NCBI RefSeq assembly: GCF_003853645.1
Contig: NZ_QTPO01000046.1
Coordinates: 1 to 64,000, forward strand
Length of the DNA stretch: 64,000 bases
Direction of reading: 5' to 3'
Source of the DNA: Burkholderia sp. Bp9143
GTDB taxonomy: Bacteria; Pseudomonadota; Gammaproteobacteria; Burkholderiales; Burkholderiaceae
Positions 9,276 through 17,593 of this stretch are shown here, in pieces. The notes beneath the pieces were generated by a model, which worked only from the letters and a program-made list of their open reading frames with translations, was not told the DNA's origin and made no database searches. The position numbers were made by a program, and so were the translations under genes. Numbering within the stretch: the first letter of the stretch is position 1; each line of letters starts with the position of its first letter.

Positions 9276-9701
9276 TCACTTCACGTTGATCGTGATTTTC
9301 TTCGAGTAGATGGGGGGATTTTGCGGCACGTGGTTGGCGTCGCCCATCAGGAGCTGCAGCGTGTGCTTGCCCGGAGGAAGCTCCAGCGTGGTTTCGGTTT
9401 CGCCCGCGCCGAAATGCAGGTGATTCCGGTCGGACGGAATCGGCTGGTCCATCGGCGGCAGGTCCGTATCGACCAGCAGGTGATGGTGGCCCGTGTTCGG
9501 GAACTGTACATGCGACGGCGCGACACCCATGTCGCGCAAGCCGAACCACACCCGGAACGGACGTCCGGCCGGCAGTACCTGGCCATCGTTGGGCCATCCG
9601 ATGTAGACGATGGCCTTCGGGGGATGCGTGCTGGTCTCCGCGGTCGTCGCCCCTGTCCATAGCAGCGTCAAGGCAACGGCGAAGAGGATGAGCTTGTTCA
9701 T
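9276..9701 (-). CDS. DUF4399 secreted protein, copy 1
   Basis: A 141-residue protein starting at 9701 (MNKLILFAVALTLLW), with an N-terminal signal peptide cleaved near TTAET. The mature part matches the DUF4399 pattern: a GHHHLLVDTDLP motif, PSDRNHLHFGAG and PPGKHTLQLLMGD. The histidine-rich core suggests metal or small-ligand binding, but the family has no established function. The protein downstream of copy 2 is clearly its paralogue, and most residues of the conserved core are identical. The two genes are in tandem with 42 bp between them. Confidence 0.8.
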   Translation of the reverse strand: MNKLILFAVALTLLWTGATTAETSTHPPKAIVYIGWPNDGQVLPAGRPFRVWFGLRDMGVAPSHVQFPNTGHHHLLVDTDLPPMDQPIPSDRNHLHFGAGETETTLELPPGKHTLQLLMGDANHVPQNPPIYSKKITINVK

Positions 9702-9743
9702 GGCGGCAATTCCCGGTTCGTGCGGCAGGCGCGGCATGGCGCG

Positions 9744-10172
9744 CTACTTGACCGTGATCGTGATCTTCTTCGAGTACACCGGCGGATCGTGCGGCACGTG
9801 GTCGTGGTCGCCCATCAGCAGTTGCAGCGTGTGCTTGCCGGGTGGAAGCTCGATGCGCGCCTCGGTTTGACCGGCGCCGTAATGGAGATGATTCCGGTCC
9901 GACGGTATCGGCTGGTCCAGCGGCGGGAGATCGGTATCGATGAGCAGATGATGATGGCCCACGTTGGGCCGCTCGATGCCTTTCGGGCAGATGCCCATGT
10001 TGCGCAGGCCCATGCGCACCCAGAACTTGCCGCCCGTGATCGTCGCTCCGTCCGACGGCCAGATGATGTATGCCTCGGCGCCGGGCGGCGAAGACGTACG
10101 CCCGGCGGCAAACGCGATCCTCGGCGCCAGGACGGTGGCGGCCAAAGCCAACAACGTAGCCCTTCTTCGCAT
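9744..10172 (-). CDS. DUF4399 secreted protein, copy 2
   Basis: A 142-residue protein. The start at 10172 (MRRRATLLALAATVLAP) is supported by GAGGAGC just upstream. The signal peptide ends near AFAAG. The mature domain carries GHHHLLIDTDLPPLDQPIPSD, HYGAGQTEA and PPGKHTLQLLMGD, closely matching copy 1. It is the promoter-proximal member of the pair and probably arose by gene duplication. Function unknown. Confidence 0.82.
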   Translation of the reverse strand: MRRRATLLALAATVLAPRIAFAAGRTSSPPGAEAYIIWPSDGATITGGKFWVRMGLRNMGICPKGIERPNVGHHHLLIDTDLPPLDQPIPSDRNHLHYGAGQTEARIELPPGKHTLQLLMGDHDHVPHDPPVYSKKITITVK

Positions 10173-10491
10173 CGTATTGCTCCTCGCGTTGGTGGCGGCG
10201 CGCGGCGTCGGACAGTGGAGCGTGTCTAACAGCTTAGGACGTAATCGACAGGAAGACACATAACGATGTCCCGGGGTGATGGGCCGACCGCGATGCGTGT
10301 ACGCGTATGTCTGTTTTTTGCAAAACACGCGGGTGGATCCGGAGATCGCCGCTGAACGCACGTGCTATCTTGAATGTGTCCTGCCCGTGCCCGCCGCACG
10401 TCGGCATTGCGCTCGCCGCGACAGGACACCCGGCAACGGCTGTGCTCCGCCTTCGGCTCCTCGTCCGACGGCGCACCCTGGGGGGCCGAAT
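10173..10491. other. Divergent intergenic region
   Basis: A 319-base region between the divergent DUF4399 pair and the caspase/FGE gene. It must hold both promoters. No coding region, clear promoter consensus or repeat could be assigned. Confidence 0.35.
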
Positions 10492-12438
10492 ATGTGGCGA
10501 ATACTCTTGCCCGCATGCCTGTTTGCGTCGATCTCGGTGGCCTCGGGCCCCTGCTCCGGCGAGGACATGCATCCTTTTGCAGTACCGCCGGCAGCTTCCG
10601 CGCGCGCACCGTCAGTTGAACCGCATCGCGTCGCGCTCGTGATCGGCAACAGCGCATATCGCGACCATCCGCTCGCCAATCCCGTCCGTGACGCCGATGC
10701 GATGCGCGATGCGCTGCAGGCGCTCGGCTTCGACGTCATCACGTTGCGCAACGCGACCCGGCAGCAAATGCTCGACGGGCTTGCCACCTTCGAGCGCCGC
10801 ATCGCGGCCAGCGGCACCGGGCTGGTCTATTTCGCGGGCCACGGCGCCAGCGCGGGCGGAACGACCTGGCTCGCGCCGGTCGACGCCGACGTCGGTTCTC
10901 CGGCCGGCCTGTCGCGAACGGGTATCGACCTGCAGACCGTGTTCGATGCGACGTCGCGGCCGCGCGGCGACCGCATTGATCTGATCATTCTGGATTCCTG
11001 CCTGATTGCGCCTCCCGGTGCCGGCAACGTGGCGGCCCGAAAGCCACCGCCACATACGCTCGTCGCCTATGCGGCAGCGCCTGGCGAAGGCGCGGCCGAC
11101 GGTGCAACGCATGGCATCTATACGGCGGCGCTGCTGCAGGCGCTCGCGTTGCCGGGACTCGGTATCGAACAGGTCCTTGACCGTGCCGGCGCGATGGTCG
11201 CAAGCGCCACCGGGCATCGGCAGATGCCCTGGATCGCGTCGTCCCTTTCCGATACGGCAGCGACGTTTGCGTTCACCGGATCGCGCCGTGCAGGAACCGG
11301 CGTGTTGCATGCCGGCGGCGGCACGGCGCAACGATCCGACGTGTTGGCCGACGTCGGCGTCGTCACGCTCGATAGCCGGGGCGTGATGCCCAAAGACAGC
11401 TCCGAACAGTACGAAATTACGTTCTGGGAGTCGATCAAGGACAGCAAGGAGGCCGGCGATTACGAGGCGTATCTGAAGACTTACCCGAACGGTCGCTTCG
11501 CACAATTGGCGCAGGCTCGTCTCGCACGACTGCGTGCGGCCGCGCCCAAGGCGCCCGCGCAGACGGCGAGCCCCACGCCGGCCCCCACCCCTGTTCCGGC
11601 GCCGGCGCCAGCATCGACGGCGGCGCAGCCTGCGCACACGCCTGGCTCACCGCCGAAAGCACCGCCTCCCGCTGCAGTGGCGGCTCCATCGGCACCACCG
11701 CAGAAAAGTGGCGCGACAGCCGCCAATGAAATCCGGGATTGCCCCGCATGCCCCGCGATGCTGGCGGTCAGTCCAGGGACGTTCGCAATGGGTAGCAATT
11801 CTGGCGATCCGTCGGAAAAACCTGCGCATCGCGTGACGCTCGATCATTCCTTCGCGCTGGCGAAGTATGTGGTGACGGTCGCGCAATGGAACGCGTGCCG
11901 TGATGCGGGGGCCTGTCCGCGCCTGCCCAGCGACAGCAATACGGTAGCGAACGCGCCTGCGCGGGACCTGAGTTGGGACGATGCGCAACAGTACGTGAAA
12001 TGGCTGTCGAAAATAAGCGGCAAGTCTTACCGGCTGCCGACCGAGGCCGAATGGGAATTCGCGGCCCGCGGCGGCACCGCGACGCGCTACTGGTGGGGCA
12101 ACGAGATGCGCACGGGCAACGCAAACTGCAAGGACTGCGGTCCACCGTGGCGTGCCGATGCACCCGATAACGTCGGCACGTTCGCGGCCAATCCGCTCGG
12201 CTTCTACGACATGGCCGGCGGCGTGTGGGAATGGGTCAGCGATTGCTGGCACACCTCGTACAAGAATGCGCCTGCCGACGGCCGCTCGTGGGACGAGCCG
12301 AATTGCCAGGTACGCGTCATCCGCGGCGGCTCGTGGCGGGATGGTGCGGCCTACATGCCCGTCTCGACACGCTTCAAATACGACAGCAGCGTACGTTTTT
12401 CGGCAAACGGGTTTCGCGTGGCCCGGGACGTGAAGTAG
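10492..12438 (+). CDS. Caspase-like (C14) protease fused to an FGE-sulfatase domain
   Basis: A 648-residue exported protein. The ATG at 10492 is chosen because it begins a signal peptide (MWRILLPACLFASISVAS) and follows GGGGGGCC. The caspase-like domain is about 45-260, with the likely catalytic dyad H117 (FAGHGA) and C170 (ILDSC). A short helical segment at about 308-345 (WESIKDSKEAGD) is typical of proteins with this caspase family. A Pro/Ala-rich linker spans about 350-405. The C-terminal FGE-sulfatase (SUMF1-like) domain is 420-648, with RLPTEAEWEFAARGG and GGVWEWVSDC motifs and RGGSW near the end. FGE-like domains include formylglycine-generating enzymes, but most fusions of this type have unknown or non-catalytic roles. 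It stands alone, divergent from the DUF4399 genes. Confidence 0.85.
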   Translation: MWRILLPACLFASISVASGPCSGEDMHPFAVPPAASARAPSVEPHRVALVIGNSAYRDHPLANPVRDADAMRDALQALGFDVITLRNATRQQMLDGLATFERRIAASGTGLVYFAGHGASAGGTTWLAPVDADVGSPAGLSRTGIDLQTVFDATSRPRGDRIDLIILDSCLIAPPGAGNVAARKPPPHTLVAYAAAPGEGAADGATHGIYTAALLQALALPGLGIEQVLDRAGAMVASATGHRQMPWIASSLSDTAATFAFTGSRRAGTGVLHAGGGTAQRSDVLADVGVVTLDSRGVMPKDSSEQYEITFWESIKDSKEAGDYEAYLKTYPNGRFAQLAQARLARLRAAAPKAPAQTASPTPAPTPVPAPAPASTAAQPAHTPGSPPKAPPPAAVAAPSAPPQKSGATAANEIRDCPACPAMLAVSPGTFAMGSNSGDPSEKPAHRVTLDHSFALAKYVVTVAQWNACRDAGACPRLPSDSNTVANAPARDLSWDDAQQYVKWLSKISGKSYRLPTEAEWEFAARGGTATRYWWGNEMRTGNANCKDCGPPWRADAPDNVGTFAANPLGFYDMAGGVWEWVSDCWHTSYKNAPADGRSWDEPNCQVRVIRGGSWRDGAAYMPVSTRFKYDSSVRFSANGFRVARDVK

Positions 12439-12553
12439 GTCGATATTCGACCGCCCTCCCGAATGGAACCTACGCTGCGCCCTACGCGTCGACACGTGAT
12501 TGCGGGCTTCGACCCCACCACATCTCGCTCCGTCCCCAAGGCCTGGTGCATGC

Positions 12554-12580
12554 TTGACACTTGTATGCAGGAATTAAGAG
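12554..12580 (+). promoter_or_regulatory. Possible promoter with a nearby palindrome
   Basis: TTGACA at 12554-12559 is followed 15 bases on by TAAGAG. A short inverted repeat, TTAAG-AGTC-CTTAA, overlaps the -10 side at 12574-12587. It lies about 60 bases before the small membrane-protein gene. The spacing is short, so this is tentative. Confidence 0.3.
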
Positions 12581-12638
12581 TCCTTAAACCCAAGGCGACT
12601 AAAATGCAGTCATGGTTGCGTTCCTCAAGGAGGCTGCC

Positions 12639-12791
12639 ATGACTCAGTCGATGATTGGTTGGATAGTGGGCTTTATTGCGGTTGCAGTCGTTGCGGTGTC
12701 GTTGGCGCGCCGTTACCGGAGCGAACATCCGGGCATGGGAATGATTCAGTGGCTGGATTCCCATCACATGGGGTGGATGCATCGCAAACAT
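12639..12791 (+). CDS. Small single-pass membrane protein
   Basis: Starts at the ATG at 12639 (MTQSMIGW), which has a strong AAGGAGG seven bases upstream, and encodes 51 residues. One hydrophobic helix (about 5-24) is followed by a basic, His/Met-rich tail (RRYRSEHPGMG, HHMGWMHRKH). No family was recognised. The good ribosome-binding site and clear membrane segment argue that it is real. The Met/His tail could bind a metal, but that is a guess. Confidence 0.6.
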
Positions 12792-12921
12792 TGAGCGCTG
12801 CGCGTAGTCGGAGAAAGCACCGCCTTGCCAGAATTTGCTGCAGGCGAATCTCGCAGGGATGGGAAGGCTTGCGCGGTCGATTGTGGAAAGTCCCACCCCG
12901 GGTCTTTGCAAGGAAAGTATT

Positions 12922-13158
12922 GTGGACGACGAAGTATGTAAAACTCTCACGCACGTGGCACGCCTTCGAGTGATGAAGACCATGTCCGGGCGCTTTCGCG
13001 GAATCGTCCACCTGCACCGCATCGGGGAAGAGCCAGGCACCTACGAGAAACACCATACGGAAAGGGATTTCGCAACGGACATCGAGGCACGCTACGCCGC
13101 TCGAGCACTCGCGCGCAAATTGTTTGCAGCGCAGACCCCAGACCACGAAAAGGCGTAA
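12922..13158 (+). CDS. Hypothetical small protein
   Basis: A 78-residue reading frame. The GTG at 12922 is preferred because AAGGAAAG is well placed before it; an ATG at 12973 (MKTMSGRFRG) is an alternative. The sequence is charged, without signal or membrane segment, and ends with an alanine-rich helix (ARYAARALARKLF). No family was recognised. Confidence 0.45.
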   Translation: MDDEVCKTLTHVARLRVMKTMSGRFRGIVHLHRIGEEPGTYEKHHTERDFATDIEARYAARALARKLFAAQTPDHEKA

Positions 13159-13469
13159 GGAGTCGATTGAATCTGCTTTGGCGGCTGGATCATGACGCAT
13201 CGCCGATCGGCAAGAGGATTTCTGCGGACGAATCACCGTTTACTGTCGAATGGCTGGAATGGCCCAATCGTATGCGTCGCTCGTCTGCCAGGCTCCGGAT
13301 GTAAAGCAGTCAATCCAATGGGGGTATCCCGCTTTCCAAACAGCGGTTCATGTCCGCCCGTTGCCTGTCGGTACCACCCGTTCGATCCAACGCAAAAAGC
13401 GCAGCGATTACGGTTCTCGTGTTCGCAATGGCGAGTACACTGAAAGCTCGGTAGAAGCAGGAGAATGTG
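13159..13469. other. Intergenic stretch without a supported gene
   Basis: A 311-base gap between two small hypothetical genes. It contains only short open frames with poor starts. Nothing regulatory or repetitive stands out. Confidence 0.35.
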
Positions 13470-13805
13470 ATGAGTGACACTGGCCCCCAAAGCACTTTCC
13501 GAGGGCTGCCGCTGACCGTGGAGCAGGATGCGGAAGTGAGACACTACATAAAGGACCGAACCCGGCGTGGGCTGCCATGGGACACGCCGGAGTTGAGCGC
13601 GATGCTCAATGACATGCTGAATCCCCCGGGTGATGGTGACGGTGATGGTGACGATGACGGTGACGTCACATCCCCGCCGGACGAAACCAGAGCCGCCGCC
13701 GAGCGTGCAACGGCGTCGATTGACGAAGCGATGGACCCCATCGAGGCAAATGAGGAGTGGAATGCGGCCATGGAGTCGGAAGGCATGAAAGGACCCAGAC
13801 GATAA
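13470..13805 (+). CDS. Hypothetical acidic protein with an Asp/Gly tract
   Basis: A 111-residue acidic protein. The ATG at 13470 (MSDTGPQ) follows an AGGAGAA ribosome-binding site; a GTG one codon earlier is possible. An N-terminal globular part (about 10-50, including RRGLPWDTPELSAML) is followed by a low-complexity Gly-Asp tract encoded by six-base repeats, then a charged helix. No signal peptide. It is probably a cytoplasmic protein of unknown role, one of several small genes in this accessory stretch. Confidence 0.55.
   Translation: MSDTGPQSTFRGLPLTVEQDAEVRHYIKDRTRRGLPWDTPELSAMLNDMLNPPGDGDGDGDDDGDVTSPPDETRAAAERATASIDEAMDPIEANEEWNAAMESEGMKGPRR
13630..13666 (+). repeat. GGTGAT/GGTGAC microsatellite inside a gene
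   Basis: Six imperfect hexanucleotide units (GGTGAT, GGTGAC, GATGAC) in a row encode the Gly-Asp tract of the acidic hypothetical protein. Copy-number changes would keep the reading frame. Confidence 0.7.
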
Positions 13806-14265
13806 CCTGCCGACGTCACTCTAATGATGCAGCAGTACCTGCGCCCCATCTGGTAATGGCTCGGTGCGAAAACCGACGCCACGCCCTACGCTCACCCTTT
13901 TCCGGATTGGCAGTTATCGCCCCTCAACGGCCCTTCGAGTCAGTCCGAAGTCAACGACGGATTCCCAATTGACAGCGACCGTTCGCCCAGGTATGCCGAA
14001 TGACGAGTCATCGGGTTCCATCACCGTCATTCACAAAAAGCGGTAGCCCCGACCCACTAGTCGAAGGTGAGGCTGGGGGACTCTCCAGCGGTTCTAGACG
14101 CGCTTGAAGGTGCGCATCCGACGAGGAAGCGTCTACAATTCGATTGCCGAACGTCGTGGCCGCTGATCATCACCGTTGGGGCTCATTTTTCGCCGCACTT
14201 TGATTGACCAGCGATCTTTTCGAGTCTCTCCCACCCAGTTTTGCTACCCACCTGAAGGAGAAGAG
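13806..14265. other. Intergenic stretch without a supported gene
   Basis: A 460-base gap before the BON-domain gene. No frame in it has both a ribosome-binding site and plausible composition. It probably holds the promoter of the BON gene near its right end. Confidence 0.35.
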
Positions 14266-14619
14266 ATGAAATCCATGAAGACCTGTGTTGCCGCAACGAT
14301 CGCCGTCAGCGCCATTGTTGCGATCGTGCCCGTTGTTAATGCACAAGAGACGAATGCGGCAACTTCAGCAACAGTTCCCTCTCGTTCGTCGACTAGAGCG
14401 GCAAATAGGGAGTTGGCGAAACGAGTTCAGACGACGTTGTACAAGCAAAAGAGCTTGGAGTCGACTGATATTCACGCCGTCGCTCGTAGTGGCAAGATTA
14501 CGCTTGTAGGAGTGGTTCCTGATCAGGCGCAGATAGATCTCGCAGGGAAAGTTGCCGAGGGTGTTCCTGGAGTTACGTCGGTCAAGAACAATTTGACGGT
14601 AGACGAAGTAGGACATTAA
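14266..14619 (+). CDS. Periplasmic BON-domain protein
   Basis: A 117-residue protein whose start at 14266 (MKSMKTCVAATIAV) follows a strong GAAGGAGAAG. A signal peptide ends near VVNAQE. The single BON domain (about 45-115) has the usual features: TTLYKQKSLESTDIHAVARSG, then KITLVGVVPDQAQIDLA and a GVTSVKNNLTV ending. BON proteins of this size (OsmY-like) act in the periplasm at membranes and are often induced by osmotic or envelope stress. The gene has a slightly lower GC content than its neighbours. Confidence 0.85.
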   Translation: MKSMKTCVAATIAVSAIVAIVPVVNAQETNAATSATVPSRSSTRAANRELAKRVQTTLYKQKSLESTDIHAVARSGKITLVGVVPDQAQIDLAGKVAEGVPGVTSVKNNLTVDEVGH

Positions 14620-14967
14620 TGGTTCAGTCCAACCGCATCCTTTGACTATACCGGCGCGCCTTGAGAACACGAATGTCATGTTCTCAACGGCGACGCCTTT
14701 GCCGGGGAAGTCACTTGAACGGCTGAGTGAAGACCGTGCTCTGCTCGATATTGACGCGGCATCGAATCGCGTGCAAACGGGCGGGCTCAATGACAAGCGG
14801 GTTGAATATACGCGATACCACCACGCGGAACGAAGCTATGGTAATGGCCGCTTCGTGATGCCGAACCGCCGCTCGAACGGCGACATCGCCGACGCAGCCA
14901 ACGACAGCAACTGGTGGTGGATTCAACCGGTCGAGGACATCCGCGTCGGTCCCCCGCGCTGCCCATC
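14620..14967. other. Intergenic stretch with one inverted repeat
   Basis: This 348-base stretch holds no supported gene. It carries a 9-bp inverted repeat, TTGAGAACA at 14661-14669 and TGTTCTCAA at 14679-14687, with a 9-base loop. No T-run follows, so it is not a typical terminator. Confidence 0.4.
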
Positions 14968-15279
14968 TCAGCCGGGCTGAAGGTGCTGGCACTCCGTTTG
15001 GAACCAATAGTCGACCAGGCGCTGTGCCGCTTGTAGATCATCCGGGTAGTATGGATCGTCATACCACGGTGACGGGTCGTAGCCCGCTTTCCTCAGGGCA
15101 GAGAGTTCGCTATGGTGTTGCGCCATCGTAGGGGGTGCGTTTGTCCTGAGCGCCGCCAGGTCGCGGCACTCTATTGGAGTGAGGTGCGGCCCGGCATACG
15201 GCATGCCACCAGCGGCGCAGCCGGCAAGCAAGATCACCAGAGCGGGAAGTACTGACCGTGTTCCAGGCGGCTTGCTCAT
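14968..15279 (-). CDS. Small lipoprotein, DUF4148-like
   Basis: A 103-residue lipoprotein starting at 15279 (MSKPPGTRSV) after AGAAGGACA. The lipobox LLAGC puts the acylated cysteine at residue 21. The mature part contains HSELSALRKAGYDPSPW and DDPYYPDDLQAAQRLV, resembling the DUF4148 repeat common in Burkholderia secreted proteins. Function unknown. The gene is isolated between a pseudogene and an intergenic region. Confidence 0.7.
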   Translation of the reverse strand: MSKPPGTRSVLPALVILLAGCAAGGMPYAGPHLTPIECRDLAALRTNAPPTMAQHHSELSALRKAGYDPSPWYDDPYYPDDLQAAQRLVDYWFQTECQHLQPG

Positions 15280-15399
15280 AGTACGTGTCCTTCTCTGCGA
15301 CCACGCCAGCACGACCAGTGGCGTGCCGCCGCGGGCCAGCATCTCGTCGTCAAGTCATTGTCCGTCGCGTGAAGACGCCGTCTTCTTGCCGGTTTATAC

Positions 15400-15794
15400 C
15401 TATTTGTCGCCGCCGCCTAGTTCGCTGTGCTTGTACGAGTGCGTCGCGTCGTGAACCAACTCGTTGCGCACCCTTGCCACTGCGCGTGGGCGGAAAATGC
15501 TCGCCGTCGATATACATCACGTCGAAGTCGAAGCCGTAGCCGCCCTAGCCTTCTTTCACCACCTTGCAGATGCCAGATGTCTGAACCTTCTCGCCAAGTT
15601 TGTGCTGTTCGGCCGCGTACGGCAAGTATTGTTCCGGCCCGGCTATGGCAACGGCAGGTCAGCGAAGCGCGCCGCGAATGGATCACGCGAGGTCCGCACC
15701 AGCGTGTCTCGGTCCTCGAAAGTCTCTCTTCGCTCCGAAGCGGCCGCCGGATCAAGCGCCATATCAATGACGGCTTCCAAGGTACAACGGCCAT
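15400..15794 (-). pseudogene. Decayed gene of unknown function
   Basis: Three stretches of plausible protein run on the minus strand in different frames. The first, from about 15794, reads TLEAVIDMALDPAA and DPFAARFADLPLP. The second reads GPEQYLPYAAEQHKLGEKV and ends at an in-frame TAG (15545-15547), where a Trp codon would fit, then continues GGYGFDFDVMYIDGEHFPP. After another shift near 15470 it ends VRNELVHDATHSYKHSELGGGDK and a stop at 15400. Two frameshifts and one nonsense change show that the gene is dead. I do not recognise the family. Confidence 0.6.
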
Positions 15795-15897
15795 CCGAGC
15801 CTTCGTGCCGCGGTCTGCCCTGGACGCGTCAGGCGACGGCAATAGATTGCCCATCACGTGTGCTGGAGGACGGGATTGCGGTTGGCGGCACGGAGCA

Positions 15898-17139
15898 TCA
15901 TTTGGACGGCGCACGGCATCGCCCGGACAGAAACCACGTGTGTAGCATTCCTATACCTTTTGCATCGATGTCGCCGCGCTCTTCAAACTGGAACGGCTCA
16001 CCCAGCCGGCGCCGTGTCGCATCCGTCACCTGCACCCGTCCCGCCACGCCGTGAGACTCCATCCGGCTTGCGGTGTTGACCGCATCGCCCCACAAGTCGT
16101 AGATGAACTTGTGCTTGCCGATGACGCCGGCCACTACGGCACCGCTGTTTACGCCGATGCGCATTTGCAGGTTGTAGCCGGTGCGCTGATTGAAGCGCAC
16201 CAGCGCGTCTATCATGTCCAGCGCCATATGCGCGGCGCGCACCGCGTGATCCGCCGTCGGCTCCGGTAGCCCCGCGGCCGCCATGTAAGCATCGCCGATG
16301 GTCTTGATCTTCTCGAGGCCACGCTGCTCGGCAATGGTGTCGAATTCGGTGAAGATTTCATTGAGCACGCCCACCAGTCGCTCGGGGCTCAGGCCCGCCG
16401 AAAATCGGGTGAATGCCACGATATCCGCGAACAGTACCGTCGCTTCCGGAAAGCTGTCGGCGATGACCTCCGGAATGCTGTCGGCAATCCCTTCCGGACG
16501 TGCCTTCAGCCGCTCGGCGATCGGAGAGGGCAGCAGGTTGAGCAGCAGCCGCTCCGACACTTTCTGCTCCGCGACAAGCTTATCGTAGAGACCCTGGAGC
16601 TCGTCGCGCTGGCGACGGATCAGTTCCCGGCTTGCCTGCAATTCCTCGTTCTTCCGCGCAATCTCGGCCTCGGCACGCTTCTTTTCAGTGATATTGCGGC
16701 CTTCCGGCAGCAGAAATACGACCTTGCCATTCTGATCCTTGATAGGCAGAAGCGAGAAGTCGACGGTGATCGTCTCCTCGCCCGTTGCGTGGCCATAGAT
16801 TTCGAAGTCGCAGCGGACGAACTCGCCGTGACCTGCGCGTCGGATCAGCTCTCGCAATAATGTCTGCGTTTGCGGTGAGACGAGCCACCAACGGGTCTCC
16901 CAGAACGGTTTCCCCTGAACGTCATCCATCCGGAGCCCAACCGCCTCGAGCGCTGCCCGGTTGGCCTCGAGGATCATGCCGTCCGGATCCAGCAGGCCCG
17001 CGAACTGGTACATCTCGTCCACAATGACGCGTGCGAACTTATCCCGCAGGGTCTGGATGTCATCCGTCGCGGAGAGCGTGACATCGCGCACACGAAGCAT
17101 CGGAGCATCCGAAAACGGCTGGCGATTGATGATCGGCAT
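15898..17139 (-). CDS. PAS-domain class III adenylate cyclase
   Basis: A 413-residue soluble protein starting at 17139 after GAGGTGA. A PAS domain covers about 40-155, a helical linker about 155-215, and a class III cyclase domain about 230-400. The two metal-binding aspartates are D239 (FADIVAFTRF) and D283 (GDAYM). The base-recognition positions are K279 (EKIKTIG) and D348 (YDLWG), the pair that selects ATP rather than GTP. N355 and R359 (AVNTASRM) complete the site. It should therefore make cAMP in response to a signal sensed by the PAS domain. The product could act on CRP-like proteins, including possibly the CRP-like domains of the exporter at the left end, but the genes are 13 kb apart and the link is only an idea. 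Confidence 0.9.
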   Translation of the reverse strand: MPIINRQPFSDAPMLRVRDVTLSATDDIQTLRDKFARVIVDEMYQFAGLLDPDGMILEANRAALEAVGLRMDDVQGKPFWETRWWLVSPQTQTLLRELIRRAGHGEFVRCDFEIYGHATGEETITVDFSLLPIKDQNGKVVFLLPEGRNITEKKRAEAEIARKNEELQASRELIRRQRDELQGLYDKLVAEQKVSERLLLNLLPSPIAERLKARPEGIADSIPEVIADSFPEATVLFADIVAFTRFSAGLSPERLVGVLNEIFTEFDTIAEQRGLEKIKTIGDAYMAAAGLPEPTADHAVRAAHMALDMIDALVRFNQRTGYNLQMRIGVNSGAVVAGVIGKHKFIYDLWGDAVNTASRMESHGVAGRVQVTDATRRRLGEPFQFEERGDIDAKGIGMLHTWFLSGRCRAPSK

Positions 17140-17272
17140 GGTTCACCTCACGCATGAGCAGCATTGTCCGCCGGACCGTCTGGTCGACCTTCCTTGCGAC
17201 ATACAGATCTTGCACCAAGCCACGCAATTCCGGGCGATCAAGGTCGATCGAGCGGAGGAAACGGTCACCCAT
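17060..17272 (-). CDS. Doubtful short frame overlapping the cyclase start
   Basis: An open frame of 70 codons (MGDRFLRSIDLDRPELRG) overlaps the cyclase start by about 80 bases in another frame. Its first half has protein-like composition. A short upstream frame (MIRIATLPRLLPARLEL) ends in a TGA that overlaps its ATG. The pair may be the remnant of a longer gene or a leader of the cyclase gene. There is no family match, and it may not be a gene. Confidence 0.25.
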   Translation of the reverse strand: MGDRFLRSIDLDRPELRGLVQDLYVARKVDQTVRRTMLLMREVNHADHQSPAVFGCSDASCARCHALRDG

Positions 17273-17593
17273 GTGCCGGCGAACGTCCGATCTGGTCGAA
17301 CGCGAGTTCGAGGCGCGCGGGGAGAAGTCTCGGGAGGGTCGCGATACGGATCATTTCTTGGCAAACGAATTCGACCACTCGATCTTGCCATCCCTCAACC
17401 GCCGTTCGCTTCATCGCTTCTGGAGACATCGGTGATGCCGTTCGATTCGGCTACCATCCCGCGGCGTCGCCCACGCTATTCCGGCATTACGCGGCGGTGC
17501 GCATTTACCTGAACGTGAAACCGCACTACGGCACCGACGCAAATGCGATCGCCACGCCGGTGGCACACGACGACGACGCGTGCACCACTTTCG
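17140..17593. other. Gap between cyclase and SCO1 gene
   Basis: A 454-base stretch with only the doubtful short frames noted at 17060-17272 and upstream of them. Its right half shows no supported gene on either strand. Composition and fragment-like frames suggest decayed coding DNA. Confidence 0.35.

Noticed and set aside
15417..15914. A 165-codon minus-strand frame as an intact gene
   Set aside because: The protein-like content is in different frames; the open frame itself is Arg-rich and meaningless, so the region is better read as a pseudogene.
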